A DNA stretch of 64,000 nt. Source: JBQLZQ01 sp052168355 (lineage in GTDB: Bacteria; Pseudomonadota; Alphaproteobacteria; DSM-16000; Inquilinaceae). The stretch lies in contig JBQLZQ010000020.1 in NCBI GenBank assembly GCA_052168355.1, positions 23,755-87,754 of the forward strand. The letters run 5' to 3'. Under the pieces are notes generated by a model that was not told the DNA's origin, did not search any database, and saw only the letters and a list, made by a program, of their open reading frames with translations. Shown one piece after another: positions 45,304 through 53,686 of this stretch (positions are counted from its first letter, which is position 1; each line of letters starts with the position of its first letter). Made by a program: the position numbers and the translations under genes.

Positions 45304-46876
45304 CGTCACTCGCCCTTATAACCTTAGGTTTCAGATGTCGCTCCACGAGCGTCAAAGCCTCGTGAAGCCGGTGGAGGTTCTCCTGAGTAACCGCACCGGG
45401 TTCATCAGGGTCAAACGACTTGACCGGGAGGTCGAGAAACCACTCCGTGAACACCCTGATCTTCGTGTTCGCTCCAGTCTGCCGCTGTTCGGCTCGCGTT
45501 GTCCGCGCGATCCCAATCGCATCGTCGACCTTCTCCTGGGCGACCTCGACGTCTGCCTCGTCCCTCGCCTTTCGAAGCTCTGCAAGGGCATCCTCGTTCT
45601 GATAGACGTATTTGAGGTCACGGATCTGACGCCAGTTAGAGAACTTGTTGTCAAACAGAAGGTCGAACACGAGATGCTTGAAGCTGTCCTCCTGGGTCAG
45701 AGACCAGTTTACACCGCCCGGGTTCTTACCCTTGTTGAGTTCGTCGAAGTACTGGAACTTATCTGACGCTCGATGTTTCGTTGCATAGGCGTCCTTGGAT
45801 CGTTCAACGACATGATACTCCTCGAACTCCTGCGCGATTTTCACCATGTTGATGTAACGCGACACTTCGTCCACTGAGAGCGCGAAGCGACGCGCGATCT
45901 CCCGCCGAATCTCCTTCAGGCGGGCTGCAGTCGGGTTGGCTCGCGGCTCCAGCGTGACGAGCGTCTCGTAGTGCTCGTGCACCTTCTGTGCCTTTACATA
46001 CTCCGGCCAGTCCTGCTTAAAGTCCGGCTCGAAGTTGAGGGAGACTATGACAGCATCGCGCTCCTGCGCCGTCGCGTGTTCGGTCAGCTGCCAGACCTTG
46101 AGCCACTCCGCACGCTGCTTCTCTTCGACCGAGAACTCTCTGTCGTCGCTGTTCAGGATGTAGTAGCACGCCGTAACGCGGCGGTTTCCGTCTAGCAATG
46201 TGCCGTCAACATCGATGATCGGTGGCTTTCGAACGCCGTTGACCGCGATGCTCTTGGCCAGCGCGCGGATTGCGAACTGGTCGGTGCTGTCGATTCCCGG
46301 CAGCGCCATCTCACCCTGCATGATCGCCAACAGCTCGTCCGAGTCGGGCCGCCGGCCGAACTTCTGCTGGAACTGGTTCAGGTGGATATCGAGACGTTCG
46401 TTCTCGTCCCACAACCGGATGTCCTTAGTGCGCACAAAACCTTCGACGACGGCCACCGGGCGTTCGTGGAATACGGGGCTCGGCCGAACCGGTTGCGGTA
46501 CGATCCCATCGAAAGCTTGGAGTTCAAGCTGACGCTCAGACACATCCACGGCTTTAGAGCCACCACCGTCCGAGCGGGGCGTCTCATCTCGACGGCCAGT
46601 TCCGATCCGCGACCTCACCGATTCGACTCGATCGAGGAACGCTTGTGCTTCTCTGTCGAGAACCGCCACGGTCGTGGTATCACCCCGCTCCAAAGCAGCG
46701 CCTCGCATAACCTCGACAACTCGAGTCAGTAGCGCGCGGACTTCGTCCGCACCCAACGGCCGCTCGATGCCCTCGCGGAGGATATCCCCCACCATGTCGC
46801 CGATATCGGACGCCATGGCCTCGGCCGCTTCTAGCAGACGACCGAGGTCCCTTTGAATCTCGTCGCGCATCACCAT
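45293..46876 (-). CDS. ParB/Srx-fold protein of the sigma-ParB-SNF2 operon
   Basis: The 527-residue protein has an N-terminal helical region (1-110). A ParB/sulfiredoxin-like core follows (about 195-245, IRALAKSIAVNGVRKPPIIDVDGTLLDGNRRVTACYYIL) with the DGNRR motif in the position of the ParB nucleotide-binding GxRR box. A long helical C-terminal part has an HTH-like RREIARRFALSVDEVSRYINMVK. It lacks the usual chromosomal ParB box and is not a partition protein by context. GGAG precedes the ATG. It overlaps the sigma-like gene by 7 bp and the SNF2 gene by 11 bp. Confidence 0.75.
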   Translation of the reverse strand: MVMRDEIQRDLGRLLEAAEAMASDIGDMVGDILREGIERPLGADEVRALLTRVVEVMRGAALERGDTTTVAVLDREAQAFLDRVESVRSRIGTGRRDETPRSDGGGSKAVDVSERQLELQAFDGIVPQPVRPSPVFHERPVAVVEGFVRTKDIRLWDENERLDIHLNQFQQKFGRRPDSDELLAIMQGEMALPGIDSTDQFAIRALAKSIAVNGVRKPPIIDVDGTLLDGNRRVTACYYILNSDDREFSVEEKQRAEWLKVWQLTEHATAQERDAVIVSLNFEPDFKQDWPEYVKAQKVHEHYETLVTLEPRANPTAARLKEIRREIARRFALSVDEVSRYINMVKIAQEFEEYHVVERSKDAYATKHRASDKFQYFDELNKGKNPGGVNWSLTQEDSFKHLVFDLLFDNKFSNWRQIRDLKYVYQNEDALAELRKARDEADVEVAQEKVDDAIGIARTTRAEQRQTGANTKIRVFTEWFLDLPVKSFDPDEPGAVTQENLHRLHEALTLVERHLKPKVIRASDDAA

Positions 46877-47553
46877 GTCTCTTCTCCTTCGTCCGTCATC
46901 TGAGTTTCTGGTATGTCAGTAGGCATGGTCACGCCTGCTCGCTCTGCCTCGCGGCGTAGCCGTTTCAATCCGCGTGACACCAACTTGCGAGCAGCCCCTT
47001 CGCTGATGCCGAGCGATTCTCCGATCGAAGCTGCTGGTAGGTCGGGCAGGCGTTGCGCTGCGGCGTCGATCACCAGCTCCATGACATCGACGATCTGTCC
47101 ATCGCCAATGCGAGGGATCAGTTCCCGCGCAATCCGTATGGCCTCGGCGCGGGTTGCATCTTCACGTTGATCACGGCGCGCCCGCTCGGCTTCATGTTCC
47201 GGATCCGGAGCCGTATGCCCATCGAGAGCGCTGGCGTCTGGCGAGCGGACGGCGTACTCCGATTGCCAACGGTCCTGCGCCTTGTTCTGAGCGGTCTTCC
47301 ACAACCAGGCTCCCAGATCGCGGACCGTCGTTCCGCTCGAAACGGCGGCGAACGCGGCATCGACCGCCTGTGCAATACACTCATCGAGCTCATTGGGCGG
47401 GAGGGCGCTCCACTGTCGCTGCAGCCGGCGGACCAGTCCATCCAGGAACCCGCTCGCCGCAAGCGCCTCAAGCATCACCATCGGCTCACCTCGGCGCGCA
47501 GCTTCCGCAGCCTCGGTGAGCAGGCGTCCAGCTTCATCACTCTCCGTCGTCAT
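46870..47553 (-). CDS. Sigma-70-like protein, first gene of the ParB/SNF2 operon
   Basis: The 227-residue protein has a region-2-like helical core (about 35-105; WSALPPNELDECIAQAVDAAF and GAWLWKTAQNKAQDRWQSE). Its region-4-like C-terminal helix-turn-helix is at about 165-205 (LPDLPAASIGESLGISEGAARKLVSRGLKRLRREA). This is the layout of an ECF-type sigma factor or sigma-derived DNA-binding protein. The start is uncertain: ATG at 47553 is preferred, while a GTG at 47613 would place it on the dyad upstream. Whether it binds RNA polymerase is unknown. Confidence 0.68.
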   Translation of the reverse strand: MTTESDEAGRLLTEAAEAARRGEPMVMLEALAASGFLDGLVRRLQRQWSALPPNELDECIAQAVDAAFAAVSSGTTVRDLGAWLWKTAQNKAQDRWQSEYAVRSPDASALDGHTAPDPEHEAERARRDQREDATRAEAIRIARELIPRIGDGQIVDVMELVIDAAAQRLPDLPAASIGESLGISEGAARKLVSRGLKRLRREAERAGVTMPTDIPETQMTDEGEETW

Positions 47554-47613
47554 CCCGCTCAAGGCGCGCTTTCCCTTCGTTGGGCGCCGTAAGCAGGTGA
47601 CGCCTTCCTTCAC

Positions 47614-47628
47614 CCAGTAGTCTACTGG
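47614..47628 (-). promoter_or_regulatory. Perfect 7-bp dyad upstream of the sigma-like gene
   Basis: CCAGTAG (47614-47620) and CTACTGG (47622-47628) form a perfect inverted repeat with a single-base centre, about 60 bp before the preferred start of the sigma-ParB-SNF2 operon and between it and the divergent DUF932 leader. A candidate operator. Confidence 0.5.
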
Positions 47629-47671
47629 CGAGACAGGTCAGGAGAGAGCAAGAGGCCCGCGGCTTCGCCGT

Positions 47672-47715
47672 GACGGGTTTGGAGGTCGAGAGAGAGGCTC
47701 TCGGACCGCCCCGTC
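47672..47715 (+). promoter_or_regulatory. Structured 5' leader of the DUF932 gene (leader A)
   Basis: An outer helix GACGGG (47672-47677) / CCCGTC (47710-47715) encloses an inner helix. In this, GGTCGAGAG (47684-47692) pairs with CTCTC-G-GACC (47698-47707) around a 5-base loop. The same architecture with sequence changes that keep pairing is found before the next gene (48999-49041). GGAG for DUF932 follows directly. Confidence 0.65.
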
Positions 47716-47728
47716 CTGGAGATCAGCC

Positions 47729-48922
47729 ATGAGTGCAATCGAGATCATGAACGGCCGCCCCGAAAGCGGCGGCTACAAGGTGGATGTGTCCCGCGGCGGG
47801 CACAATGGGCGGGTATCGTCCGAATGGTTTTCCCGGCCCGATGACGAGAAGTATCTCTCGCTCTCAGACCTCTACGCCTCGGTGAAGGGCCGGGCCGAGC
47901 GGAGCAAGACGCGCACGATCGAGAGCGCGGTGATCCGGGTCGAAGCTCATCGCGACGATCCGGAGACGATGGCGCTCGTCCTTCCGGACGCCGAGGCGCC
48001 GGTCGCGCCGACCCATTGGAGCTTCGGCCAGCTCGCCAGCCTCGTGAGCGCGCCGGCGGCCTATCTGCGCCAGCTCCCGGCGCCGCTTGCCGGCATCAAC
48101 CTGCAATACGGTCTGACCAATCACCGCGCCGAGCAGGTCAAGACGCTGGAGACCGAGGACGGTCGCACCGAGCTGCGCGCCGTTACCGGCCCGGATTATG
48201 GCCGCATCTACGACTACGAACTCGTCTCTGCCGTGCAGCGCATCGCGGGCGACGGCGTCGGCGATACGCGCTGGAAGGTGCCGGGCGTCCTCGACTGGTC
48301 GACCGGCGTCTACAATCCGATGGTCGACGTGACCAAGGACACGACCACGCTCTACGCCTCGGACCGCGACGTCTTCCTCTTCCTGGTCGACGATATGAAT
48401 CCGATCCAGGCGGGCACGCTGCCCGACGGTTCGCCCGACCTGTTCTTCCGCGGTTTTTATTGCTGGAACTCCGAGGTCGGCGCCAAGACGCTCGGCATCG
48501 CCAGCTTCTATCTCCGCGCGGTCTGCCAGAACCGCAATCTCTGGGGCGTCGAGGACTTCCAGGAGATCTTGATCCGGCATTCCAAATACGCCGCGAACCG
48601 CTTCGCGCATGAGGCTGCGCCGGCCTTAGCCAGCTTCGCGGACTCCTCACCACAACCTTTCATCCAGGGCATCCGTGCTGCGCGCGAGCGCATCGTCGCC
48701 CGCAGCGACGACGACCGCACCGACTTCCTGAGGAAGCGCGGCTTCTCCAAGGCGGAAACGGCGAAGGTCGTCGAGACCGTCCTCGCCGAGGAAGGCCGTC
48801 CGCCCGAGAGCGTGTTCGACTTCGTACAGGGCATCACCGCCGTCGCGCGATCGAAACCGCAGCAGGACGCGCGGCTTGCCATGGAGACCCGCGCGAAGAC
48901 GATCCTGGAGCGCGCCGCGTAG
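47729..48922 (+). CDS. DUF932 domain protein
   Basis: DUF932 proteins are standard in conjugative elements and large phages, and some are thought to relate to DNA protection or plasmid maintenance; the function is not established. The 397-residue product shows the family core QLASLVSAPAAYLRQLPAPLAGINLQYGL, LRAVTGPDYGRIYDYELV and FYLRAVCQNRNLWGVEDFQEI, near the usual length. The ATG at 47729 follows GGAG. It is the first of a same-strand backbone group (DUF932, ParB, Toprim, DUF2493). It is divergent from the sigma-like gene. Confidence 0.87.
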   Translation: MSAIEIMNGRPESGGYKVDVSRGGHNGRVSSEWFSRPDDEKYLSLSDLYASVKGRAERSKTRTIESAVIRVEAHRDDPETMALVLPDAEAPVAPTHWSFGQLASLVSAPAAYLRQLPAPLAGINLQYGLTNHRAEQVKTLETEDGRTELRAVTGPDYGRIYDYELVSAVQRIAGDGVGDTRWKVPGVLDWSTGVYNPMVDVTKDTTTLYASDRDVFLFLVDDMNPIQAGTLPDGSPDLFFRGFYCWNSEVGAKTLGIASFYLRAVCQNRNLWGVEDFQEILIRHSKYAANRFAHEAAPALASFADSSPQPFIQGIRAARERIVARSDDDRTDFLRKRGFSKAETAKVVETVLAEEGRPPESVFDFVQGITAVARSKPQQDARLAMETRAKTILERAA

Positions 48923-48998
48923 GCTTTCCGCTTCCACCTTTACCGTCCGCCCACGGTCCATTGCTCCCTTAGAGGGAGAGGTGGGCCGTGGTTTTCGT

Positions 48999-49041
48999 GA
49001 CGGGTTTGCAGGCCCGAGAGAGTGTCTCTTGGCCGCCCGTC
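48999..49041 (+). promoter_or_regulatory. Structured 5' leader of the parB gene (leader B)
   Basis: The outer helix GACGGG (48999-49004) / CCCGTC (49036-49041) is identical to leader A. The inner helix uses GGCC (49011-49014) / GGCC (49031-49034), and GAGAG (49016-49020) pairs with CTCTT (49026-49030). The TA pair of leader A's GGTC/GACC is replaced by a CG pair, a compensatory change. GGAGA for parB follows. Upstream, CCACGG and CCGTGG around a CTCCCT/AGGGAG hairpin (about 48949-48991) give further structure. Confidence 0.65.
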
Positions 49042-49054
49042 GCGGAGAAGTCTC

Positions 49055-51175
49055 ATGACCAAGTCCAAGAAAATCACCCTCAGCGCCTCGCGCGACATCC
49101 CCTTCAACAAGCTGGTGCTCAGCCAGGCGAACGTTCGCCACATCAAGGCCGGCGTCTCGATCGAGGAACTCGCCGAGGACATCGCCCGTCGGACGCTGCT
49201 GGCGAGCCTCACGGTCAGGCCCGTGCTGGACGAGGACGGCGCCGATACCGGCATGTTCGAGGTCCCCGCCGGCGGCCGCCGCTTCAGGGCGCTCGAACTG
49301 CTGGTGAAGAAGCGCCGCCTCAACCGCACCGCCCCGGTGCCTTGTATCGTACGGACCGAAGGTCTGGCCGAGGAAGACAGCCTCGCCGAGAACGTCCAGC
49401 GGGCGCCGCTCCATCCACTCGACCAGTTCCGCGCCTTTCAGGCGATGCGGGAGAAAGGCAAGTCCGAGGAAGAGATCGCGGCGGCCTTCTTCGTCTCGGT
49501 CGGCGTCGTCAAGCAGCGCCTGAAACTCGCCGCCGTCTCAGACACGCTGCTGGAAGCCTATGCCGACGAGGAGATGACGCTTGATCAGCTCATGGCCTTC
49601 ACGGTCAATCCCGACCATGAACGCCAGGAACAGGTCTGGGAGGCGCTGAAGCGGCACTACAACAAACAGCCCTACGAAATCCGCCGCATGCTGACCGAGG
49701 GCGCGGTGCGCGCCTCGGATCACCGGGCGGAGTTCATCGGCGTAGACGCCTATGTCGAGGCCGGCGGCGCGGTCTTGCGCGATCTTTTCGAACCGGACCA
49801 CGGCGGCTGGCTGCAGGATGCGAGCCTCCTGGAGAAGCTGGTCGCCGAGAAGCTCGAGCGCGAAGCCGAAGCGGTTCGCGTCGAGGGCTGGAAGTGGATC
49901 GAGGTCGCCACCGAGTTCCCCTACAGCCGCACATGGAACCTGCGCCGGATCATCGGCGAGCCGCAGCCGATGAGCGATGAGGAGACCGAGACCTACCGCG
50001 CCCTCAAGGCTGAATACGAACAACTTGAGGAGCAGTACGCCGAATCCGAGGACTTGCCGGAAGAGGCCGACATCCGCCTCTCAGAGATCGAGACGGCGAT
50101 GGAGGCCTTGCAGGACCGTCCCGTCCAGTTCGATGCGAACGACGTCGCTCTCGCCGGCGCCTTCGTCAGCATCGACCGCTCCGGCCGATTGCGGATCGAA
50201 CGCGGCTATGTGCGGCCCGAGGACGAACCGCCGGTCGAGGAGCCGGAAACCGAAGCTGACGCGTCGCACGCGGAGGAACGGTCGGACGACGCCGATGCGA
50301 TCGACGTCTGCGACCCCCCGGTCGATGCGGACGACGAAGACGAGGATGACGGCATTCGCCCGCTCTCCGACCGCCTCATGTCGGAGCTGACCGCCCATCG
50401 CACGGTCGCGCTCCGCGACGCCCTGGCGAACGATCCGCACACCGCCTTCCTGGCGGCGGTGCACGCCATGACGCTGCGGCTCTTCTATCGCTACGGCCTC
50501 GACACCTGCGTCGAGATCGAGCCGCGGAGCGCTGCCTTCGGCAGTCATGCGCCGGGGCTCGGCGACACGTCTTACGCTCAGTCGCTGGAAGCCAGCATGG
50601 AGAACTGGCTCAGGGCGTTGCCCAAGCACCCGGAAGACCTCTGGGATGCGCTCAGGGCCTTTGACTCAGACAGCCGCGACTTGCTGTTCGCCTACTGTGT
50701 GGCGATGACGGTCAACGCGGTCTACGAGCCCTACAACCGCAAGCCGCGTGCGCTCGCCCATGCCGACACGCTCGCGTCCGCGGTCGGACTCGACATGGCG
50801 AAGGCAGGCTGGTCGCCGACGGCGGACAGCTATCTCGCCCGCGTCACCAAGGCCCGGATCCTCGAAGCCGTGCGCGAGGCGAAAGGCGACGAGGCCGCCG
50901 ACCGGATCGCCGGGTTCAAGAAGCCCGCAATGGTCGAGGCCGCTGCGGAGTTGCTGGACGGCGCGGGCTGGCTGCCCGAACCGCTTCGGACGCCGACGTC
51001 GGCCGATAACGCCGCGGAACCCGACGTCGAACGCGTCGACCATGATGAGGCCGACGCCATCGAGGGCGAAGCGCAATCGGCGGCAAACGGCGGCGAAACG
51101 GCCATGGGGGAAATCGAACCTTCGGGCGAGGATGATCTCGCCGCGGCCCTACCAGCCCCCGTCGCGGCGGAGTGA
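49055..51175 (+). CDS. ParB/RepB-like protein of the ICE backbone
   Basis: The 706-residue protein has an N-terminal ParB domain (residues 20-130; VSIEELAEDIARRTLLASLTV, VPAGGRRFRALELL, and the AENVQRAPLHPLDQF box). An HTH region follows (EEIAAAFFVSVGVVKQRLKLA). A long acidic C-terminal part is rich in Asp/Glu (about residues 395-440) and helices. Very large ParB-like proteins of this sort are common in alphaproteobacterial ICEs and plasmids. The ATG at 49055 follows GCGGAGA. No parA is next to it, so partition is not assured; a regulatory or DNA-bridging role is also possible. Confidence 0.85.
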   Translation: MTKSKKITLSASRDIPFNKLVLSQANVRHIKAGVSIEELAEDIARRTLLASLTVRPVLDEDGADTGMFEVPAGGRRFRALELLVKKRRLNRTAPVPCIVRTEGLAEEDSLAENVQRAPLHPLDQFRAFQAMREKGKSEEEIAAAFFVSVGVVKQRLKLAAVSDTLLEAYADEEMTLDQLMAFTVNPDHERQEQVWEALKRHYNKQPYEIRRMLTEGAVRASDHRAEFIGVDAYVEAGGAVLRDLFEPDHGGWLQDASLLEKLVAEKLEREAEAVRVEGWKWIEVATEFPYSRTWNLRRIIGEPQPMSDEETETYRALKAEYEQLEEQYAESEDLPEEADIRLSEIETAMEALQDRPVQFDANDVALAGAFVSIDRSGRLRIERGYVRPEDEPPVEEPETEADASHAEERSDDADAIDVCDPPVDADDEDEDDGIRPLSDRLMSELTAHRTVALRDALANDPHTAFLAAVHAMTLRLFYRYGLDTCVEIEPRSAAFGSHAPGLGDTSYAQSLEASMENWLRALPKHPEDLWDALRAFDSDSRDLLFAYCVAMTVNAVYEPYNRKPRALAHADTLASAVGLDMAKAGWSPTADSYLARVTKARILEAVREAKGDEAADRIAGFKKPAMVEAAAELLDGAGWLPEPLRTPTSADNAAEPDVERVDHDEADAIEGEAQSAANGGETAMGEIEPSGEDDLAAALPAPVAAE

Positions 51176-51207
51176 TGGGAAGCACGTCCCCCCAACTCCC
51201 ACATCAC

Positions 51208-51240
51208 GGGCCCGCCGGCGACGGCGGGCCCTTTTCTTTT
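51208..51240 (+). terminator. Intrinsic terminator after parB
   Basis: Perfect 9-bp stem GGGCCCGCC (51208-51216) / GGCGGGCCC (51223-51231) followed by TTTTCTTTT. It lies between parB and the Toprim gene and should reduce read-through. Confidence 0.85.
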
Positions 51241-51258
51241 CCCGCAATGGAGGTGCCC

Positions 51259-52344
51259 ATGGACAGCGCGGCAGCGGAGATCGCCCGGCGCCTCGGCCGC
51301 GAAGCCGAAGCGGTCTGCCGCCACTATCTCTCGAACGGTCGGCGGCAAGGCCGCTACTGGATCGTCGGCGACATCGAGAACACGCCGGGCCGCAGCCTTT
51401 ACGTCCGGCTCACCGGTCCATCTTACGGCCCCGGCGCGGCGGGCAAATGGACCGACGCCGCCACCGGCGAGCATGGCGATCTTGTTGACCTCATCGCCGC
51501 GAACCGGAACCTCGCCAGCTTGCGCGACGCGCTCGACGAGGCCCGGCGGTTCCTCAGCCTGCCGCGTCCCGAACCGCCGCCAAGACAGTCCGCGCCCACA
51601 GGATCGCCCGAGGCCGCAAGACGGCTCTGGGCGATGGGCAAACCCATCAAGGGCACGCTGGCGGGACGCTATCTCACGGGACGCGGCATCGCCGGCATAA
51701 GCGATGTGCCGGCGCTCCGATTTCATCCGCGGTGCTACTATCGCGGCGAAGACGCCTCATCGACGACGCCTGACGCATGGCCGGCCTTGCTCGCCAGAGT
51801 CACCGACCTGTCCGGTGAGATCACAGGCCTGCACCGGACTTGGCTCGATCCCGCAACTGTCGATAAGGCGCCGGTGGACCGACCGCGCAAGGCGATGGGC
51901 CATCTGCTTGGACACGGCGTGCGCGTCGGAGCAGCGCGCGACGTCCTGGTCGCCGGCGAAGGTCTCGAGACTATGCTCTCGATACGGATGGCCTTGCCCA
52001 GCTTGCCAGTCGTCGCCGCGCTTTCGGCCAACCATCTTCAAGCGCTCATCCTGCAGGGCGACCTGAAGCGGCTTTACATCGCCGAAGACGCCGACGAAGC
52101 CGGCCGGGCGGCCACTGCAGCACTCGCCGTTAGAGCCCGGAGCGACGGGATCGAAGCCCAGACGCTCGCCCCGATGCGCGCAGACTTCAACGACGACCTG
52201 CGCGCCGAAGGAGCGGCGGCACTGGCTGCCGCGATCATGGGCCAACTTGCGCCAGCGGACGCCGCTCGCTTCATCCCGGCACGGAGACGGCGGACGGCAA
52301 TGATCGGTGCAAGCGGCGCGTCGGAGACGGTGGACCCGTCGTGA
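51259..52344 (+). CDS. Toprim domain protein (plasmid primase/zinc-less type)
   Basis: The 361-residue protein starts MDSAAAEIARRLGREAEAVCRHYLSNGRRQGRYWIVGDI. It then has a Toprim domain with the acidic glutamate in LVAGEGLETMLSI and DxD-like YIAEDADEAGRAAT. This layout is common to DUF7146/Toprim proteins of ICEs, which are primase-like and may prime the transferred strand. The ATG at 51259 has GGAGGT four bases upstream. It follows a terminator, so a separate promoter is likely. Confidence 0.85.
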   Translation: MDSAAAEIARRLGREAEAVCRHYLSNGRRQGRYWIVGDIENTPGRSLYVRLTGPSYGPGAAGKWTDAATGEHGDLVDLIAANRNLASLRDALDEARRFLSLPRPEPPPRQSAPTGSPEAARRLWAMGKPIKGTLAGRYLTGRGIAGISDVPALRFHPRCYYRGEDASSTTPDAWPALLARVTDLSGEITGLHRTWLDPATVDKAPVDRPRKAMGHLLGHGVRVGAARDVLVAGEGLETMLSIRMALPSLPVVAALSANHLQALILQGDLKRLYIAEDADEAGRAATAALAVRARSDGIEAQTLAPMRADFNDDLRAEGAAALAAAIMGQLAPADAARFIPARRRRTAMIGASGASETVDPS

Positions 52345-52433
52345 CCGGCTCCGGCGCTTCAGCGCCCCGCCTTCGGCCTTTGAGAGCGGGCAACGGGAGC
52401 GGAACCGAACCGGTCCGGCAACGGCTGCGGCCC

Positions 52434-52607
52434 CGCGATTTTCCGCCGCGTTCGGCTGACGCCGCCCGCTTTGCAGCGCGAAGCAAAATCGCGCGGCCTC
52501 CGCCGTCCTGCGCTGACGCTCCGGCCGCCGCACGGCGGCGGTGCAGGCCCGATCCGCCCCCGCTCTTGCGCGCCCGGAAAGGCCGCGAGAGGCGCGGTCT
52601 CAAGACC
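52434..52607 (+). promoter_or_regulatory. Long structured leader of the DUF2493 gene (leader C)
   Basis: The 278-bp gap 52345-52622 is non-coding. It carries an inverted repeat CGCGATTTT (52434-52442) / AAAATCGCG (52485-52493) and a motif starting CCGCCGTCCTGCGCTGACGC at 52500. It ends with CCGCG (52583-52587) / CGCGG (52593-52597), next to GGTC/GACC before GGGAGAG. The same order of elements occurs before the DUF736 gene. Confidence 0.55.
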
Positions 52608-52622
52608 GGGAGAGCACCCGAC

Positions 52623-53558
52623 ATGACAACCGCCGACACCGACGAGCCGCATGGCGCATCGCCGACCGCTGCGCTCCTCGACGAATTGCAGCTCTACGGC
52701 CACCGTCCCTTCACGGACGAGCCCGACCCGAGGCCGCTGCCGGAAGCCACAGCACTGCAGGCCGCGCTAACCGACATCTTCGACGCCCTTGTCGTGGCCC
52801 TCGGCGACACGCGCCTCGAACCCGATCTCGAAGACCTGCTCTGGTCGTCCGTCAATCTCTTCCACAGGGCCGGCGCCCGCGTTGAACGCGACCTCGACGA
52901 CAACGAACAGGCCCAAAAGCGCTCCCAGCGCGAACAGGACGGCTCGGAAGTCCGTTCGGTCGAATTGGAGGCTCTCACCGAACAGGGCGTCACGCTCATC
53001 GAACGGCGCAACGCTTACGAACTGATGCGTGACCTGGCCGCCGAACTCTTCGAGGCCCATCTCGGCCAGACCTGGCGTCCTCACTCCGGGTCGCTCGCCA
53101 GTCGCCGCACACTGACCGCCGCGGTGATCGACAGCCGCGACTTCATCGCGGCACGGCGGCGGGCCGAGATCGAAACGCTCTTACCGTCGGGACCGAAGAT
53201 CGCCTTCGCCGGCGGCGCCGACTGCAACGATCACCGCACCATCTGGGCGGCGCTCGACCGGGTGCACACCAAGCACGCCGACATGGTGCTGATGCACGGC
53301 GGCGGCCCGAAAGGCGCCGAGAAGATCGCCGCCTGCTGGGCCGACAGTCGCAAGGTTGCGCAGATCGCCTTCAAGCCGGAGTGGAACCGCCATGGCAAGG
53401 CGGCCCCCTTCAAGCGCAACGACCAACTTCTCGAAGTCCTGCCGATCGGGCTGATCGTCTTCCCCGGTTCCGGCATCACCGACAACCTCGCCGACAAGGC
53501 GCGGAAACTCGGCATTCCGCTATACGACTTCCGCACGCGAGCGCATCGCGCGCCATGA
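52623..53558 (+). CDS. DUF2493 domain protein
   Basis: The 311-residue product ends in a DUF2493 (SLOG/Rossmann-like) domain: IAFAGGADCNDHRTIWAALDRVHTKHADMVLMHGGGPKGAEKIAACWADSR, then GIPLYDFR. SLOG-type domains bind nucleotides or ligands. An N-terminal helical region (1-190) precedes it, as in other ICE members. I take the ATG at 52623 after GGGAGAG; upstream the frame is open but reads the leader. Function in the element is unknown. Confidence 0.85.
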   Translation: MTTADTDEPHGASPTAALLDELQLYGHRPFTDEPDPRPLPEATALQAALTDIFDALVVALGDTRLEPDLEDLLWSSVNLFHRAGARVERDLDDNEQAQKRSQREQDGSEVRSVELEALTEQGVTLIERRNAYELMRDLAAELFEAHLGQTWRPHSGSLASRRTLTAAVIDSRDFIAARRRAEIETLLPSGPKIAFAGGADCNDHRTIWAALDRVHTKHADMVLMHGGGPKGAEKIAACWADSRKVAQIAFKPEWNRHGKAAPFKRNDQLLEVLPIGLIVFPGSGITDNLADKARKLGIPLYDFRTRAHRAP

Positions 53559-53562
53559 CCCC

Positions 53563-53583
53563 GTGATGCCCGGACCGCATCAC
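53563..53583. promoter_or_regulatory. GTGATGC-N7-GCATCAC dyad, first copy
   Basis: A perfect dyad GTGATGC (53563-53569) / GCATCAC (53577-53583) lies five bases after the DUF2493 stop. An identical dyad with the same 7-base spacing recurs at 57699-57719, which suggests a shared protein-binding site rather than a random hairpin. Confidence 0.55.
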
Positions 53584-53588
53584 CTATT

Positions 53589-53614
53589 CCCGCGCCGGAG
53601 CATTCCGGCGCGGG
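53589..53614 (+). terminator. 10-bp GC hairpin after DUF2493
   Basis: CCCGCGCCGG (53589-53598) and CCGGCGCGGG (53605-53614) pair perfectly around AGCATT. A short ACTTTCG follows instead of a clear T-run, so termination may be partial. Confidence 0.5.
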
Positions 53615-53686
53615 GCGACTTTCGCTATACTTCGATTGCGCCGTGGCGGTGGTGGAGGCGCTCCGTCCTGACGAAGGAGATCGCCA

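Noticed and set aside
45293..46876. ParB-like gene as a plasmid partition gene
   Set aside because: No ParA neighbour and no standard chromosomal ParB box; it is overlapped by sigma-like and SNF2 genes instead.
40947..47553. Cargo block as DISARM, BREX, Dnd or Dpd
   Set aside because: None of the diagnostic partners (drmA/drmB, pglX/pglZ, dndCDE, dpdA) is present; only a C5 methyltransferase, SNF2 and ParB fold are shared in part.
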